DNA of 64,000 nt from Micromonospora sp. NBRC 110009 (GTDB lineage Bacteria; Actinomycetota; Actinomycetes; Mycobacteriales; Micromonosporaceae), in contig NZ_CP130427.1 in NCBI RefSeq assembly GCF_030518795.1, positions 1,426,001 to 1,490,000 on the forward strand, given 5' to 3'. The notes under the pieces are model-generated. The model did no database searches, was not told the DNA's origin, and was given only the letters and a program-made list of their open reading frames with translations. This document shows positions 17,364-25,722 of the stretch, in pieces. The position numbers and the translations under genes are program-made. Position 1 is the first letter of the stretch, and the number at the start of each line of letters is the position of its first letter.

Positions 17364-18134
17364 TCAGGAGCCGAAGCGGCGTTGGCGGGTGGCGTAGGAG
17401 CGCAACGCGCGGAGGAAGTCGACGCGGCGGAAGTCCGGCCAGTTGAGTTCGCAGAAGTAGAACTCGGAGTGGGCGCTCTGCCAGAGCATGAAGCCGGAGA
17501 GGCGCTGCTCGCCGCTGGTTCGGATGATCAGGTCCGGGTCGGGCAGGCCCTTGGTGTAGAGGTGCTCGGAGATGTGGTCGACGTCGATCGAGCTGGCCAG
17601 CTCCTCGATGGTCCCGCCGGTCGCCGCGTGCTCCAGCAGCAGCGAGCGGACCGCGTCGGCGATCTCGCGCCGGCCGCCGTACCCGACGGCGATGTTGACC
17701 TGCGCGCCGCCGCTGCGGGCCCGGGTGCGCTCCTCGGCGGCCTTGAGCGCGGCGGCGTGTTGCGCCGGCAGCACGTCGAGCGCGCCGACCATCCGCAGCC
17801 GCCAGGGGTTGCCCTCCTCGGCCAGCTCGGTGGTGAGGTCCTCGATGATCTGGAGCAGCGGGTCCAGCTCGGCGGCCGGCCGGGACAGGTTGTCGGTGGA
17901 GAGCAGCCAGAGCGTCACATGTCCGACGCCGGCGGCGTCGCACCAGCGCAGCAGCTCCTTGATCCGCTCCGCGCCCATCCGGTGGCCGTCGTTCGGATCG
18001 ACGAACCCCATCTCCCGGGCCCATCTGCGGTTGCCGTCACACATCACGCCGACGTGCCGGGGCACCGGCTTGCCCGCGAGCTTCGCCGTCAGCCGGCGCT
18101 CGTACACGGAGTAGAGGAGTTTCCGCAGAGTCAT
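17364..18134 (-). CDS. cis-Isoprenyl diphosphate synthase (Rv1086-like short-chain type)
   Basis: 256 residues from ATG 18134. UPP synthase fold with all family regions: VMCDGNRRWAREMG, LWLLSTDNLSRP, VAVGYGGRREI-type NIAVGYGGRREIADAVR, and the IPP-binding IIRTSGEQRLSGFMLWQSA. The first motif reads CDGNRRWA rather than the DGNGRWA of long-chain UppS. This, with the SGFMLWQSA ending, matches the mycobacterial Z-farnesyl diphosphate synthase Rv1086. Exact chain length is inferred. It uses IPP from the pathway completed by ispH. A TACCCT -10 lies 8 nt upstream. Confidence 0.9.
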   Translation of the reverse strand: MTLRKLLYSVYERRLTAKLAGKPVPRHVGVMCDGNRRWAREMGFVDPNDGHRMGAERIKELLRWCDAAGVGHVTLWLLSTDNLSRPAAELDPLLQIIEDLTTELAEEGNPWRLRMVGALDVLPAQHAAALKAAEERTRARSGGAQVNIAVGYGGRREIADAVRSLLLEHAATGGTIEELASSIDVDHISEHLYTKGLPDPDLIIRTSGEQRLSGFMLWQSAHSEFYFCELNWPDFRRVDFLRALRSYATRQRRFGS

Positions 18135-18165
18135 CACCTTGCAGGGTAGCGACCCGGATTGAAGA

Positions 18166-19311
18166 TCAGTGCCGCGGTGGCGCATCCCGCCCGACGAGAC
18201 CGAAGCCGATCATGGCCAGAGTGCGGGCGTCGAGACGTCCGTCACCCAGTCCCAGCTCCATCACCGTGCGGTAGACCCGGTCGTCGCGCCGGGCGGCGCG
18301 TACCGCCGCGTCCACCACCCCGCGCCGCCGGGCCAGCCACACCGCGACCGAGCTGTGCCGCAGGTGGGTGCCGAGGCGGCGGCGCAGCGCGTCGGCGTAC
18401 CGGCGGGCCGCGTGCGCCGGGGTGCCGGCCGCCGCCGCGCCGGCCAGGGCCCCGGAGCGCAGCGCGTAGAAGATCCCCTCACCGGTGAGCGGGTTGATCA
18501 ACGAGAGCGCGTCGCCGGCCAGCACCACCCGGCCCCGGCCCGGTGCCGGCCGGTGCGTGGAGAACGGCAGGTGGTGCGCCCGCAGGTCGGTGACCGCGGC
18601 CGGATCGGTGCCGGGGAGCAGGGCGGCCAGCCGGTCCAGCAGGTGGGCGCGGGTCAGCGGCTGATCGCGCAGGACCTCCCCGTACCCGACGTTCGCGCGG
18701 CCGTCACCGATCGGGAAGGACCAGGCGTACGCCGGCCAGCGCGCCGTCGAGGTGACGATCATCTGCTCGGGCGGACCGGGCCGGGCCGGGGCGTAGCCGC
18801 GGATGGCGAGCGCGAGGTGCCGGTCCGGGTTCACCGGGTGGCCGAGCGCCCGGCGCAGCATCGAGCCGGCGCCGTCCGCCCCGACCACCGCCCGCGCGGC
18901 CAGTTCCCCGTCCAGCACCACCCGGTCGTCGCGGAGCTCCACCCGGCGTACGGTGTGCCGGCGCAGCTCCGCTCCGGCGGCGGTCGCCGCCGCCACCAGC
19001 CGGGCGTCGAACACCTGCCGGGGCACCGTGTACGCGGCCCGGGGCAGCGTCCGGGCCACCGTGCCGCCGCCGGGACCGACGAGGCGCAACGCGGGCACCG
19101 GAGCGTACCCGTCGACCGCCCCGGTCACGCCGAGTTCGGCGAGGACGTCCAGCGCGTGCGCGGCGATCCCGTCCCCGCACGCCTTGTCCCGCGGAAAGTC
19201 GTATCGGTCCACCAGCAGCACCCGCGCCGCCCCCGCCCGCCGCGCCGCCAGGGCGGCGGCCGCCCCCGCGGGCCCACCCCCCACCACGATCACGTCCCAG
19301 ATCTCCCCCAC
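18166..19311 (-). CDS. Geranylgeranyl-reductase-family FAD-dependent oxidoreductase
   Basis: 381 residues, GTG start. FAD-binding VIVVGGGPAGAAAALAARRAG at the N-terminus, the family signature FPRDKACGDGI, a mid-protein VVGADGAGSMLRRALG, and the late flavin motif GDALSLINPLTGEGI. The family reduces isoprenoid double bonds, for example in menaquinone side chains or archaeal-type lipids. In actinobacteria a role on menaquinone or polyprenyl chains is plausible but unproven. It ends 31 nt before the prenyl synthase start on the same strand. Confidence 0.88.
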   Translation of the reverse strand: MGEIWDVIVVGGGPAGAAAALAARRAGAARVLLVDRYDFPRDKACGDGIAAHALDVLAELGVTGAVDGYAPVPALRLVGPGGGTVARTLPRAAYTVPRQVFDARLVAAATAAGAELRRHTVRRVELRDDRVVLDGELAARAVVGADGAGSMLRRALGHPVNPDRHLALAIRGYAPARPGPPEQMIVTSTARWPAYAWSFPIGDGRANVGYGEVLRDQPLTRAHLLDRLAALLPGTDPAAVTDLRAHHLPFSTHRPAPGRGRVVLAGDALSLINPLTGEGIFYALRSGALAGAAAAGTPAHAARRYADALRRRLGTHLRHSSVAVWLARRRGVVDAAVRAARRDDRVYRTVMELGLGDGRLDARTLAMIGFGLVGRDAPPRH

Positions 19312-19369
19312 CCCGCCATCCTCCCCGCCCCGCCCCCGCCCACTCGGCGCGCCGCGCCCGCCGAGCGGC

Positions 19370-19429
19370 GTTGATCAAGGGGTTTGCGTCAGGAATCGGC
19401 CGTTCCCCGACGCAAACCTCTCGGTCAAC
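19370..19429. repeat. Inverted repeat GTTGATCAAGGGGTTTGCGTC
   Basis: Arms at 19370-19390 and 19409-19429 pair at 18 of 21 positions around an 18-nt loop. The right arm contains the stop codon of the membrane-protein gene ending at 19425. A terminator role for that gene is likely. Confidence 0.6.
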
Positions 19430-20294
19430 GCGGTGGTGGGGTGGGGGTCGGGGCGCGACCGGTGGCGCGGGCCAGGGAGTAGAGGGTGAGGAGGGCGGCG
19501 GCCAGGAGGGGGCCGCCGTCGCGGATCAGGCCGTCGAGGCCGAGGAGCCACCAGCAGAGGGGGAGGTCGACGGCGAGGGTGGCGAGGGTGATGGCGACCA
19601 GCAGTTTGCGGGCCCAGCGGCGGTCACGCAGCAGGAACGCGGTGCAGAAGAGCACCGCGTAGCTGACCGCGATGCCGGCGCCGAACCAGAAGAGCACCGC
19701 CGGCACCGCACTGAGCCGGCCGTCCAGGATGGAGCCGGCCGCGACCAGGGCCGGGACCAGCATCAGCGGGCTGTAGGTGAACGCGGCGACCCGGGCGGTG
19801 AGCAGCCAGCCGGTCACCGGCGGGCGCTTCGGCACGACCTCCCGCCAGGAGATCGTGCCGCCCTCGATCACCAGGCCCTTGCGGTGCCGGACCAGGTGCC
19901 CGCCCACCGCGTCGGAGCGGTAGAGCAGCGCCACCACGGCCACGCAGAGCGCGGTGAGCACCCCGAAGCCCAGCAGGCCGGGCAGCGGCGGCACCCCCGC
20001 CCGGGGTACGACCAGCCGCCCCACCGCGAAGACCGTGGTGATCGCGAGGATCAGCCCGAACGGCCGGGCCGCCACCCGACCCCGGTTGACGTGCCCGATC
20101 AGCACCAGGAAGCCGAGCGAGCGGAGCATCGCCCAGCCGGTACGGACGGCGAGGCCGAACTCCTGTTCCGGGGCGTACCAGTAGTTGAGCAGCTCGACCA
20201 CGACGGTGGCCGCCGCGGTGACGGCGAGCAGCGTGGTCAGCGCCCGGACGGCGGACGGCCGCCGGACCTCGACAGGTTCGGCGGCCGTCCTCAT
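19425..20294 (-). CDS. Unknown integral membrane protein
   Basis: 289 residues, ATG start. Eight or so hydrophobic helices, including ALTTLLAVTAAATVVVELLNYWYAP at the N-terminus and LLVAITLATLAVDLPLCWWLLGLDG near the end. Charged loops are short, with one longer basic loop (RHRKGLVIEGGTISWREVVPKRPP). No catalytic or transport motif seen. Ends in a Pro-rich tail created where the palindromic repeat supplies the stop. Confidence 0.75.
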   Translation of the reverse strand: MRTAAEPVEVRRPSAVRALTTLLAVTAAATVVVELLNYWYAPEQEFGLAVRTGWAMLRSLGFLVLIGHVNRGRVAARPFGLILAITTVFAVGRLVVPRAGVPPLPGLLGFGVLTALCVAVVALLYRSDAVGGHLVRHRKGLVIEGGTISWREVVPKRPPVTGWLLTARVAAFTYSPLMLVPALVAAGSILDGRLSAVPAVLFWFGAGIAVSYAVLFCTAFLLRDRRWARKLLVAITLATLAVDLPLCWWLLGLDGLIRDGGPLLAAALLTLYSLARATGRAPTPTPPPR

Positions 20295-20333
20295 GACATC
20301 CGATGTTGCCCGGTGCGGGCAACCGTCACACCT

Positions 20334-22175
20334 CTACCGCTGCGGCTCCGCGTCGAGCCGGGCGCGCAGGGCGTCCAGCTCGGCCCAGAGGACGCCGGGG
20401 AGCTTGTCCCCGAACTTCTCGAACCACTCGGTGACCAGCGGCAGTTCCTTGCGCCACTCCTCCGGGTCGACCTTGAGGGCGATCCGGACGTCCTCCGGGG
20501 TCATGTCCAGGCCCTCGACGTCCAGCGCGTCCTGGGCCGGGACCATGCCGATCGGGGTCTCCACCGCGTCGGCGGTGCCCTCGATCCGCTCGACAACCCA
20601 CTTGAGCACCCGGGAGTTCTCGCCGAAGCCCGGCCAGAGGAAGCTGCCCTCCGGATCCTTGCGGAACCAGTTCACGTAGTAGATCTTGGGCAGCTTGGCC
20701 GCGTCGCCGTCGGCGCCCTTGCCCATCTCGATCCAGTGCCGGAAGTAGTCCCCGGCGTGGTAGCCGATGAACGGCAGCATCGCCATCGGGTCGCGACGGA
20801 CCACGCCGACCGCGCCGGAGGCGGCGGCCGTGGTCTCGGACGAGAGCGTGGCACCCATGTAGACGCCGTGCACCCAGTCGCGGGCCTCGGTGACCAGCGG
20901 GACGGTGTCCCGGCGACGGCCGCCGAAGAGGATCGCGTCGATCGGCACCCCGTTCGGGTCGTAGTACTCCTCGGCCAGGATCGGGCACTGGGTGATCGGG
21001 GTGCAGAACCGGCTGTTCGCGTGGGAGGAGGTGTTCTCGCTCTCCGGCGTCCAGTCGTTGCCCTTCCAGTCGATCAGGTGCGCCGGCGGCTCACCCATGC
21101 CCTCCCACCAGATGTCGCCGTCGTCGGTGAGGCCCACATTGGTGAAGATGGAGTTGCCGCGGTCGAGCGTCCGCATGGCGTTGGCGTTGGTCTTCCAGTC
21201 GGTGCCGGGCGCGACGCCGAAGAGGCCGTACTCCGGGTTGACCGCGTAGAGGCGGCCGTCCTCGCCGAACCGCATCCAGGCGATGTCGTCGCCGATGGTC
21301 TCGACCTTCCAGCCCGGGATGGTCGGTTCCACCATGGCCAGGTTCGTCTTGCCGCAGGCCGACGGGAACGCGCCGGCGATGTGGTAGACCTTGCCCTCCG
21401 GCGAGGTGATCTTGAGGATCAGCATGTGCTCGGCGAGCCAGCCCTCGTCCCGCCCCATCACGCTGGCGATCCGCAGCGAGTAGCACTTCTTGCCGAGCAG
21501 CGAGTTGCCGCCGTAGCCGGAGCCGAAGGACCAGATCTCCCGGGTCTCCGGGAAGTGCGAGATGTACTTCGTCTCGTTGCACGGCCACGCCACGTCCTGC
21601 TGGCCGGGGGCGAGCGGGGCGCCGATGGAGTGCAGGGCGTGCACGAAGTCCGCCTCGTCACCCATCGCGTCGAGCACCTTCGCGCCCATCCGGGTCATGA
21701 TCCGCATCGAGGCGACCACGTACGGGCTGTCGGTGATCTCGACGCCGAACATGGGGCTCTCGGCCTCGACCGGGCCCATGACGAACGGGATGACGTACAT
21801 GGTGCGCCCGCGCATGCTGCCGCGGTAAAGGTCCGTCATCGTCCGCTTCATCTCGGCCGGCGCCATCCAGTTGTTGGTGGGGCCGGCGTCCGCCTCGTCG
21901 ACGGAGCAGATGAAGGTGCGCTCCTCGACCCGGGCGACGTCCGTCGGATCCGTCCGCGCGTAGAACGAGTTGGGCTTCTTCTCAGGGTTCAGCCGGACCA
22001 GTGTGCCCTTTTCGACCAGTTCGTCGGTGAGGCGGCGCCACTCCTCATCGGACCCGTCCACCCAGACCACCCGGTCGGGGGTGGTCAGTTCCGCGACCTC
22101 ACGTACCCAGGCGAGCAGTTTGGGGTGGGATGTCGGGGCCTGATCGATACCCCGAACAGTAGCCGGAGCAACCAT
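20334..22175 (-). CDS. pckA: Phosphoenolpyruvate carboxykinase (GTP)
   Basis: 613 residues from ATG 22175, with AAGGAG at ideal spacing. It converts oxaloacetate and GTP to PEP, the entry step of gluconeogenesis. P-loop [12 protein letters not shown] with the reactive Cys of GTP-type enzymes, the kinase-2 motif GDDIAWMRF, and the C-terminal nucleotide site around NWFRKDPEG and [12 protein letters not shown] mark it as GTP- rather than ATP-dependent. A CRP-like site lies about 135 nt upstream, which suits carbon-source control. Confidence 0.97.
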   Translation of the reverse strand: MVAPATVRGIDQAPTSHPKLLAWVREVAELTTPDRVVWVDGSDEEWRRLTDELVEKGTLVRLNPEKKPNSFYARTDPTDVARVEERTFICSVDEADAGPTNNWMAPAEMKRTMTDLYRGSMRGRTMYVIPFVMGPVEAESPMFGVEITDSPYVVASMRIMTRMGAKVLDAMGDEADFVHALHSIGAPLAPGQQDVAWPCNETKYISHFPETREIWSFGSGYGGNSLLGKKCYSLRIASVMGRDEGWLAEHMLILKITSPEGKVYHIAGAFPSACGKTNLAMVEPTIPGWKVETIGDDIAWMRFGEDGRLYAVNPEYGLFGVAPGTDWKTNANAMRTLDRGNSIFTNVGLTDDGDIWWEGMGEPPAHLIDWKGNDWTPESENTSSHANSRFCTPITQCPILAEEYYDPNGVPIDAILFGGRRRDTVPLVTEARDWVHGVYMGATLSSETTAAASGAVGVVRRDPMAMLPFIGYHAGDYFRHWIEMGKGADGDAAKLPKIYYVNWFRKDPEGSFLWPGFGENSRVLKWVVERIEGTADAVETPIGMVPAQDALDVEGLDMTPEDVRIALKVDPEEWRKELPLVTEWFEKFGDKLPGVLWAELDALRARLDAEPQR

Positions 22176-22309
22176 GTCACATCTCCTTGTGGTCGACGCT
22201 GACCGATGTATGGGATGCACGAGTACTGGCGAGCGTGTCCTCGCCGTCGTGGAAACCTGGGATTGGGCTCAGCGTAAACCGGGCTGCCTCGCGAGTCAGT
22301 GGGACTGGT

Positions 22310-22325
22310 TGTGAAGAACTGCACA
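22310..22325. promoter_or_regulatory. CRP/GlxR-like site upstream of pckA
   Basis: TGTGAAGAACTGCACA matches TGTGA-N6-TCACA at 9 of 10 positions. The 478-bp gap (22176-22653) between pckA and the divergent GtrA gene otherwise shows no protein-like frame. GlxR control of pck is known in corynebacteria; control here is inferred. Confidence 0.45.
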
Positions 22326-22641
22326 AGGTAGGGCCACGCTGCGGCATCGCGATCTGATACCCGCTTTCGCGCGCAGTTTCACGCAAATCCTGCGGAGAAC
22401 CTTCGACGGGCCCCCACGACGCCGCCCCCCAGAGGTGCGCGATCCGCGTAAGCGCGCGCCGGGGTCGGGAAAGTCGATTCGGTGATCCCGTCCACAATTC
22501 CGCCACACGCGGTTACGCTCCGCTCACGGAGATCGCGGCGGGGAGCCGGCCGCCGGACGGCGCCATGACCGCCACGGGGCGCCCGCCGGGCACGAGTGGG
22601 CGCGGTGGCCGTTGTTACCGCTCCCATCAAGACCGAACCGG

Positions 22642-22647
22642 TACTCT
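22642..22647 (+). promoter_or_regulatory. -10 element of first gtrA-like gene (leaderless)
   Basis: TACTCT, then CGGCGG, then GTG 22654. Confidence 0.45.
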
Positions 22648-22653
22648 CGGCGG

Positions 22654-23202
22654 GTGGCCGCGACGATGACCCGGAACCAGCCGGTGGCTCCGCAGACCCG
22701 TCGGGGTCTGCTCCGCGCGCTGCTCGACCGGTTCGGCCACCTGGTCCACGAGATGAGCAAGTTCGCCACGGTGGGCGGGCTCGCCTTCCTCGTCGACCTC
22801 GCGCTCTTCAACTACCTGGCCAGCGTCCGGCACATGCCACCGGTGGCGGCGAAGACCATCTCCACCGTGATCGCGGCGACCCTGGCGTTCCTCGGCAACC
22901 GGTTCTGGACCTGGCGGCACCGCCAGCGCTCCCACCCGGCCCGCGAGTACGCGCTGTTCTTCTTCTTCAACGGAGTGGGCCTCGGCATCGCGGTGGCCTG
23001 CCTCGCGATCAGCCGCTACGGCCTGGGCAGCGTCTGGCCCGGGGTCTTCCAGACCCCACTGGCGGACAACATCGCCAGCTTCGTCGTCGGCACCGGGCTC
23101 GGCACGCTGTTCCGATTCTGGTCCTACCGGCGGTTCGTTTTCGTGGAGGCGGGAACTCCCCCCGTTCCGGGAACGAGCCACGACCGAGAGTCCGGGGCGT
23201 GA
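22654..23202 (+). CDS. GtrA-family membrane protein
   Basis: 182 residues from GTG 22654 (leaderless -10 at 22642); ATG 22666 is an alternative. Four transmembrane helices in GtrA arrangement: KFATVGGLAFLVDLALFNYL, TISTVIAATLAFLGNRFWTWR, EYALFFFFNGVGLGIAVACLAIS, and FVVGTGLGTLFRFWSYRRFVF. The NRFWTWR and RFWSYRRFVF ends are family hallmarks. The family is linked to moving polyprenyl-phosphate sugars across the membrane for cell-wall glycans. A second member follows 63 nt downstream. Confidence 0.9.
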   Translation: MAATMTRNQPVAPQTRRGLLRALLDRFGHLVHEMSKFATVGGLAFLVDLALFNYLASVRHMPPVAAKTISTVIAATLAFLGNRFWTWRHRQRSHPAREYALFFFFNGVGLGIAVACLAISRYGLGSVWPGVFQTPLADNIASFVVGTGLGTLFRFWSYRRFVFVEAGTPPVPGTSHDRESGA

Positions 23203-23252
23203 CCTACCGCCCACCCCGTCCGGCCGGGCCGAGTCGGCCCCGCCCGCTGCCC

Positions 23253-23258
23253 TAAGGT
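23253..23258 (+). promoter_or_regulatory. -10 element of second gtrA-like gene
   Basis: TAAGGT, 7 nt, then ATG 23266. Confidence 0.45.
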
Positions 23259-23265
23259 GTTGCGC

Positions 23266-23961
23266 ATGCCTCTTGTCCGTCTGCTGCCCGAGCGCTGGCA
23301 GAAGTTCGTCCACGAGGCGCTCAAATTCGGCATCGTCGGCGGCATCAACACCGTCATCAATTACGCGGTGTTCAATGCGCTGGCACTCACCGTTTTCCGT
23401 AACGGCCAGCTCAAGGCGACCGTCGTCGCGACCATCGTCGCGACGATCACGTCATATCTGATGAACCGTCACTGGACGTACCGGGACCGACCGAAGTCGG
23501 CGTTGAAGCGGGAGTACGTCCTGTTCTTCCTGTTCAACGCCACCGGCCTGCTGATCGAGCTCGGCGTCCTGGCCGCGGCGAAGTACGGGCTCGGCGTCAC
23601 CAGCCTGTTGATGCTGAACGTCGCGAAGACCGGCGGCGTCCTGCTGGCCACCCTGTTCCGTTTCTGGTCGTACCGGACCTTCGTCTTCCAGCCGATCCCC
23701 CGGCACGCCGAGGAGACCTGGCACAGCATCCCGCGCGACGAGTGGGACAACGTGGCGGAGCTGGACCCGGTGGCGGAGCTGGCCGAGTCGGTCAGCGAGC
23801 TGGAGGAAACGGAGCCCCGCCCGGGTGTGGTCGGCAAGCTGCGGCCCGACTACACCCCGCCCCAGGGCCGCCCCGCTCCGGCCGACGCCGCCCTGGGCCG
23901 CACGTTCGGCACCGACCTGACCTCCGGGCTGCAGCCCACCCCGCGCCGCCCGCGCCGCTGA
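23266..23961 (+). CDS. GtrA-family membrane protein with long cytoplasmic tail
   Basis: 231 residues from ATG 23266. The GtrA core (residues 1 to about 150) has four helices with NRHWTYRDRP and RFWSYRTFVFQP. About 80 acidic then Pro-rich tail residues (AELDPVAELAESVSELEET) are unusual for the family. It is a paralogue of the preceding gene, so the pair may form a heteromer. One such gene (Rv3277) precedes the PH-domain/birA/accD5 block in M. tuberculosis, as here. Confidence 0.9.
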   Translation: MPLVRLLPERWQKFVHEALKFGIVGGINTVINYAVFNALALTVFRNGQLKATVVATIVATITSYLMNRHWTYRDRPKSALKREYVLFFLFNATGLLIELGVLAAAKYGLGVTSLLMLNVAKTGGVLLATLFRFWSYRTFVFQPIPRHAEETWHSIPRDEWDNVAELDPVAELAESVSELEETEPRPGVVGKLRPDYTPPQGRPAPADAALGRTFGTDLTSGLQPTPRRPRR

Positions 23962-23989
23962 CGCGCGGCCCTCGGGGCCGAGGGCCGAA

Positions 23990-24022
23990 GAAGTCCGCGT
24001 CGGGTGGTCCGACGCGGACTTC
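23990..24022. terminator. Bidirectional terminator, 14-bp perfect stem
   Basis: GAAGTCCGCGTCGG pairs with CCGACGCGGACTTC around GTGGT. A second palindrome (GGCCCTCGGGGCCGAGGGCC, 23967-23986) precedes it. Between convergent genes. Confidence 0.8.
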
Positions 24023-24046
24023 TCGATCGGCAGATGACCCGGCAGG

Positions 24047-24619
24047 TCAGGCGGAGGGGTCGCGGAGCGGTTTGCCCTCGCGCATGTCGGCCAGGATCTC
24101 GCGCATCTCGCCATCACCCAGGCTGTGCTTGTCGTGGTGCGCCTCGACCAGCTCGTAGAGCTTCGTCTGCACCCGGTCGACGCGCGGCACGTCGTTGAGC
24201 ACCGACTGGCCCCGCTCGCCGGCCGACTCGATGGTCAGGGTGCCGCAGCCGAGCAGCCGCTCCAGGAAGCGCTGGTGCATGGAGTGGTCGTTGATCCGGG
24301 TCAGCGGCAGGTCCCGCCGGTTGCGGGAGAAGACACCCTCCTGGAGCAGCACCCGCTCGTTGGTGAAGAGGTAGTGGGTGGTGCGCCAGACCAGGAACGG
24401 CCACAGGCCCAGCCAGAGCATCAGCACCAGGGCCAGAGCGGCGATCACGTAGAGCGCGATGGTGGCGCCGCCGCCCTCGGGCAGCAGGACCCAGCCCGCG
24501 ACCACCGCCGCGACGGCGAGCACCAGCACCAGAATGGGCCGGATCAGGGCCTTCCAGTGCGGGTGCAGGTGCAACACGACGTGCTCGTCCTCGGTGAGCA
24601 CGTCTTCGGGGAACGCCAC
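24047..24619 (-). CDS. PH-domain (bPH2/DUF304) membrane protein
   Basis: 190 residues, ATG 24619 preceded by AGGAGGTTCC. Two transmembrane helices (ALIRPILVLVLAVAAVVAGWVLLP and IALYVIAALALVLMLWLGLWPFLVW) precede a bacterial PH domain (TTHYLFTNERVLLQEGVFSRNRRDLPL, INDHSMHQRFLERLLGCGTLTIESAG). Function unknown; the domain binds lipids or peptides in eukaryotic relatives. Same neighbour as Rv3278c, between GtrA and birA. Confidence 0.9.
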   Translation of the reverse strand: MAFPEDVLTEDEHVVLHLHPHWKALIRPILVLVLAVAAVVAGWVLLPEGGGATIALYVIAALALVLMLWLGLWPFLVWRTTHYLFTNERVLLQEGVFSRNRRDLPLTRINDHSMHQRFLERLLGCGTLTIESAGERGQSVLNDVPRVDRVQTKLYELVEAHHDKHSLGDGEMREILADMREGKPLRDPSA

Positions 24620-24696
24620 GGGAACCTCCTCGCAGAACAGGACGCGCTGACCGTAACCGGTCGACGCTCGCCCGCGGGATCAGCCGCGCGGCGGGT

Positions 24697-24753
24697 GTTA
24701 AGAGGGGGCCCCTCCGCTGCCGGAGGCGTTAATAAGGGGCCCTTCCTTTCACC
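24697..24753. repeat. GTTAA-AGGGGCCCCT palindromic repeat, copy A
   Basis: Two linked units: GTTAAGAGGGGGCCCCTC, then CTCC-N6-GGAG, then GCGTTAATAAGGGGCCCTTC. Its TTTCACC end supplies the stop codon of birA (24749-24751). The last 28 nt match copy B at 41387-41414 with two differences. Confidence 0.7.
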
Positions 24754-25624
24754 GCAGGTGCAGCACGTCGCCGGCGGCGAGGCGCAGCTCGCCGTCCGGG
24801 CCGTCGACCAGGAGCTGCCCGTCGGGGTCGACGCCGGTGGCGGTGCCGCGCACCTCGCTGCCGTCGGGAAGCAGCACCCGGACCTGGCGGCCGACGGTGG
24901 CACAGGCCGCCACGTAGGCGTCCCGCAGGCCGCTGGCCACCGCGTCCCCGCCGGCGTCGCGCCACCGCTCGTACCAGTCGGCGAGGGCGCGGAGCAGGGC
25001 GCGCAGCAGTGGATCACGGTCGGTGGCGGCGGCCCCGGCGAGCTGGAGCGAGGTGGCCGGGAGGCCGGTCGGGTTCTCCGGCAGCTCGTCGGCGCGGAGG
25101 GTGACGTTGAGGCCGATCCCGACCACGATCGCGGGCGGCTGGGCCGGGGACTCACCCGGTACCGCCTCGGCCAGCACACCGGCGCACTTGGCCCCGTCGA
25201 CCAGCAGGTCGTTCGGCCACTTCAGGCGGGCGTCCAGCTCGGCCAGCCGGGCCACCGCCTCGACCAGCGCGACCCCGGCGAGCAGCGGCAGCCAGCCGTA
25301 CCCCGCGGGTGGCACGGGCGACCAGCCGCGCTCCGCGACGGCCTCGCCCGGCCGGAGCAGGACGCTGGTCGCGATGCCGGCCCGGGACGGCGACTGCCAG
25401 ACCCGGCCGCGGCGACCGCGCCCCGCGGTCTGCCGCTCGGCGACCACCACCAGGCCCTCCGGCTCGCCGGACCGTGCGGCCGAGACCACGTCGGCGTTGG
25501 TCGAGCCGGTCTCGGCCCGCAGCTCCAACCGCCGCCACGGCCCGTGCGGGGCGACCAGCGCGCGTTGCAGCCGGGCCGCCGACAGCGGCGGGCGGTCCAG
25601 ATCGGTGTACGGCGAGCCGGCCAT
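24749..25624 (-). CDS. birA: Biotin-[acetyl-CoA carboxylase] ligase, monofunctional
   Basis: 291 residues, ATG start. Attaches biotin to the carrier domain of acyl-CoA carboxylase. Catalytic motifs GRGRRGRVWQSPSRAG (biotinyl-AMP site), LKWPNDLLVDGAKCAGVLAE and VVGIGLNV are present. A small C-terminal SH3-like domain follows (VRVLLPDGSEVRGTATGVD). There is no N-terminal helix-turn-helix, so it is a ligase without repressor function. Divergent from accD with 98 nt between; its target lysine is in the protein at 44026. Confidence 0.94.
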   Translation of the reverse strand: MAGSPYTDLDRPPLSAARLQRALVAPHGPWRRLELRAETGSTNADVVSAARSGEPEGLVVVAERQTAGRGRRGRVWQSPSRAGIATSVLLRPGEAVAERGWSPVPPAGYGWLPLLAGVALVEAVARLAELDARLKWPNDLLVDGAKCAGVLAEAVPGESPAQPPAIVVGIGLNVTLRADELPENPTGLPATSLQLAGAAATDRDPLLRALLRALADWYERWRDAGGDAVASGLRDAYVAACATVGRQVRVLLPDGSEVRGTATGVDPDGQLLVDGPDGELRLAAGDVLHLR

Positions 25625-25710
25625 CCCGCCAGCCTACGGCCCCCGGGTCGGCGGGGTTGCCCGGAAGCCGGTGAGGCGCACTGCACAGCGGCGCCCGCCT
25701 GAACCATCGT

Positions 25711-25716
25711 TATATT
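25711..25716 (+). promoter_or_regulatory. -10 element of accD (leaderless)
   Basis: TATATT, the best -10 in the window, then CCGTGG, then GTG 25723. Confidence 0.65.
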
Positions 25717-25722
25717 CCGTGG

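Noticed and set aside
19371..22202. 943-codon plus-strand open frame
   Set aside because: Antisense to the membrane-protein gene and pckA. No domain pattern, and Arg/Gly/Val/Asp-rich shadow composition.
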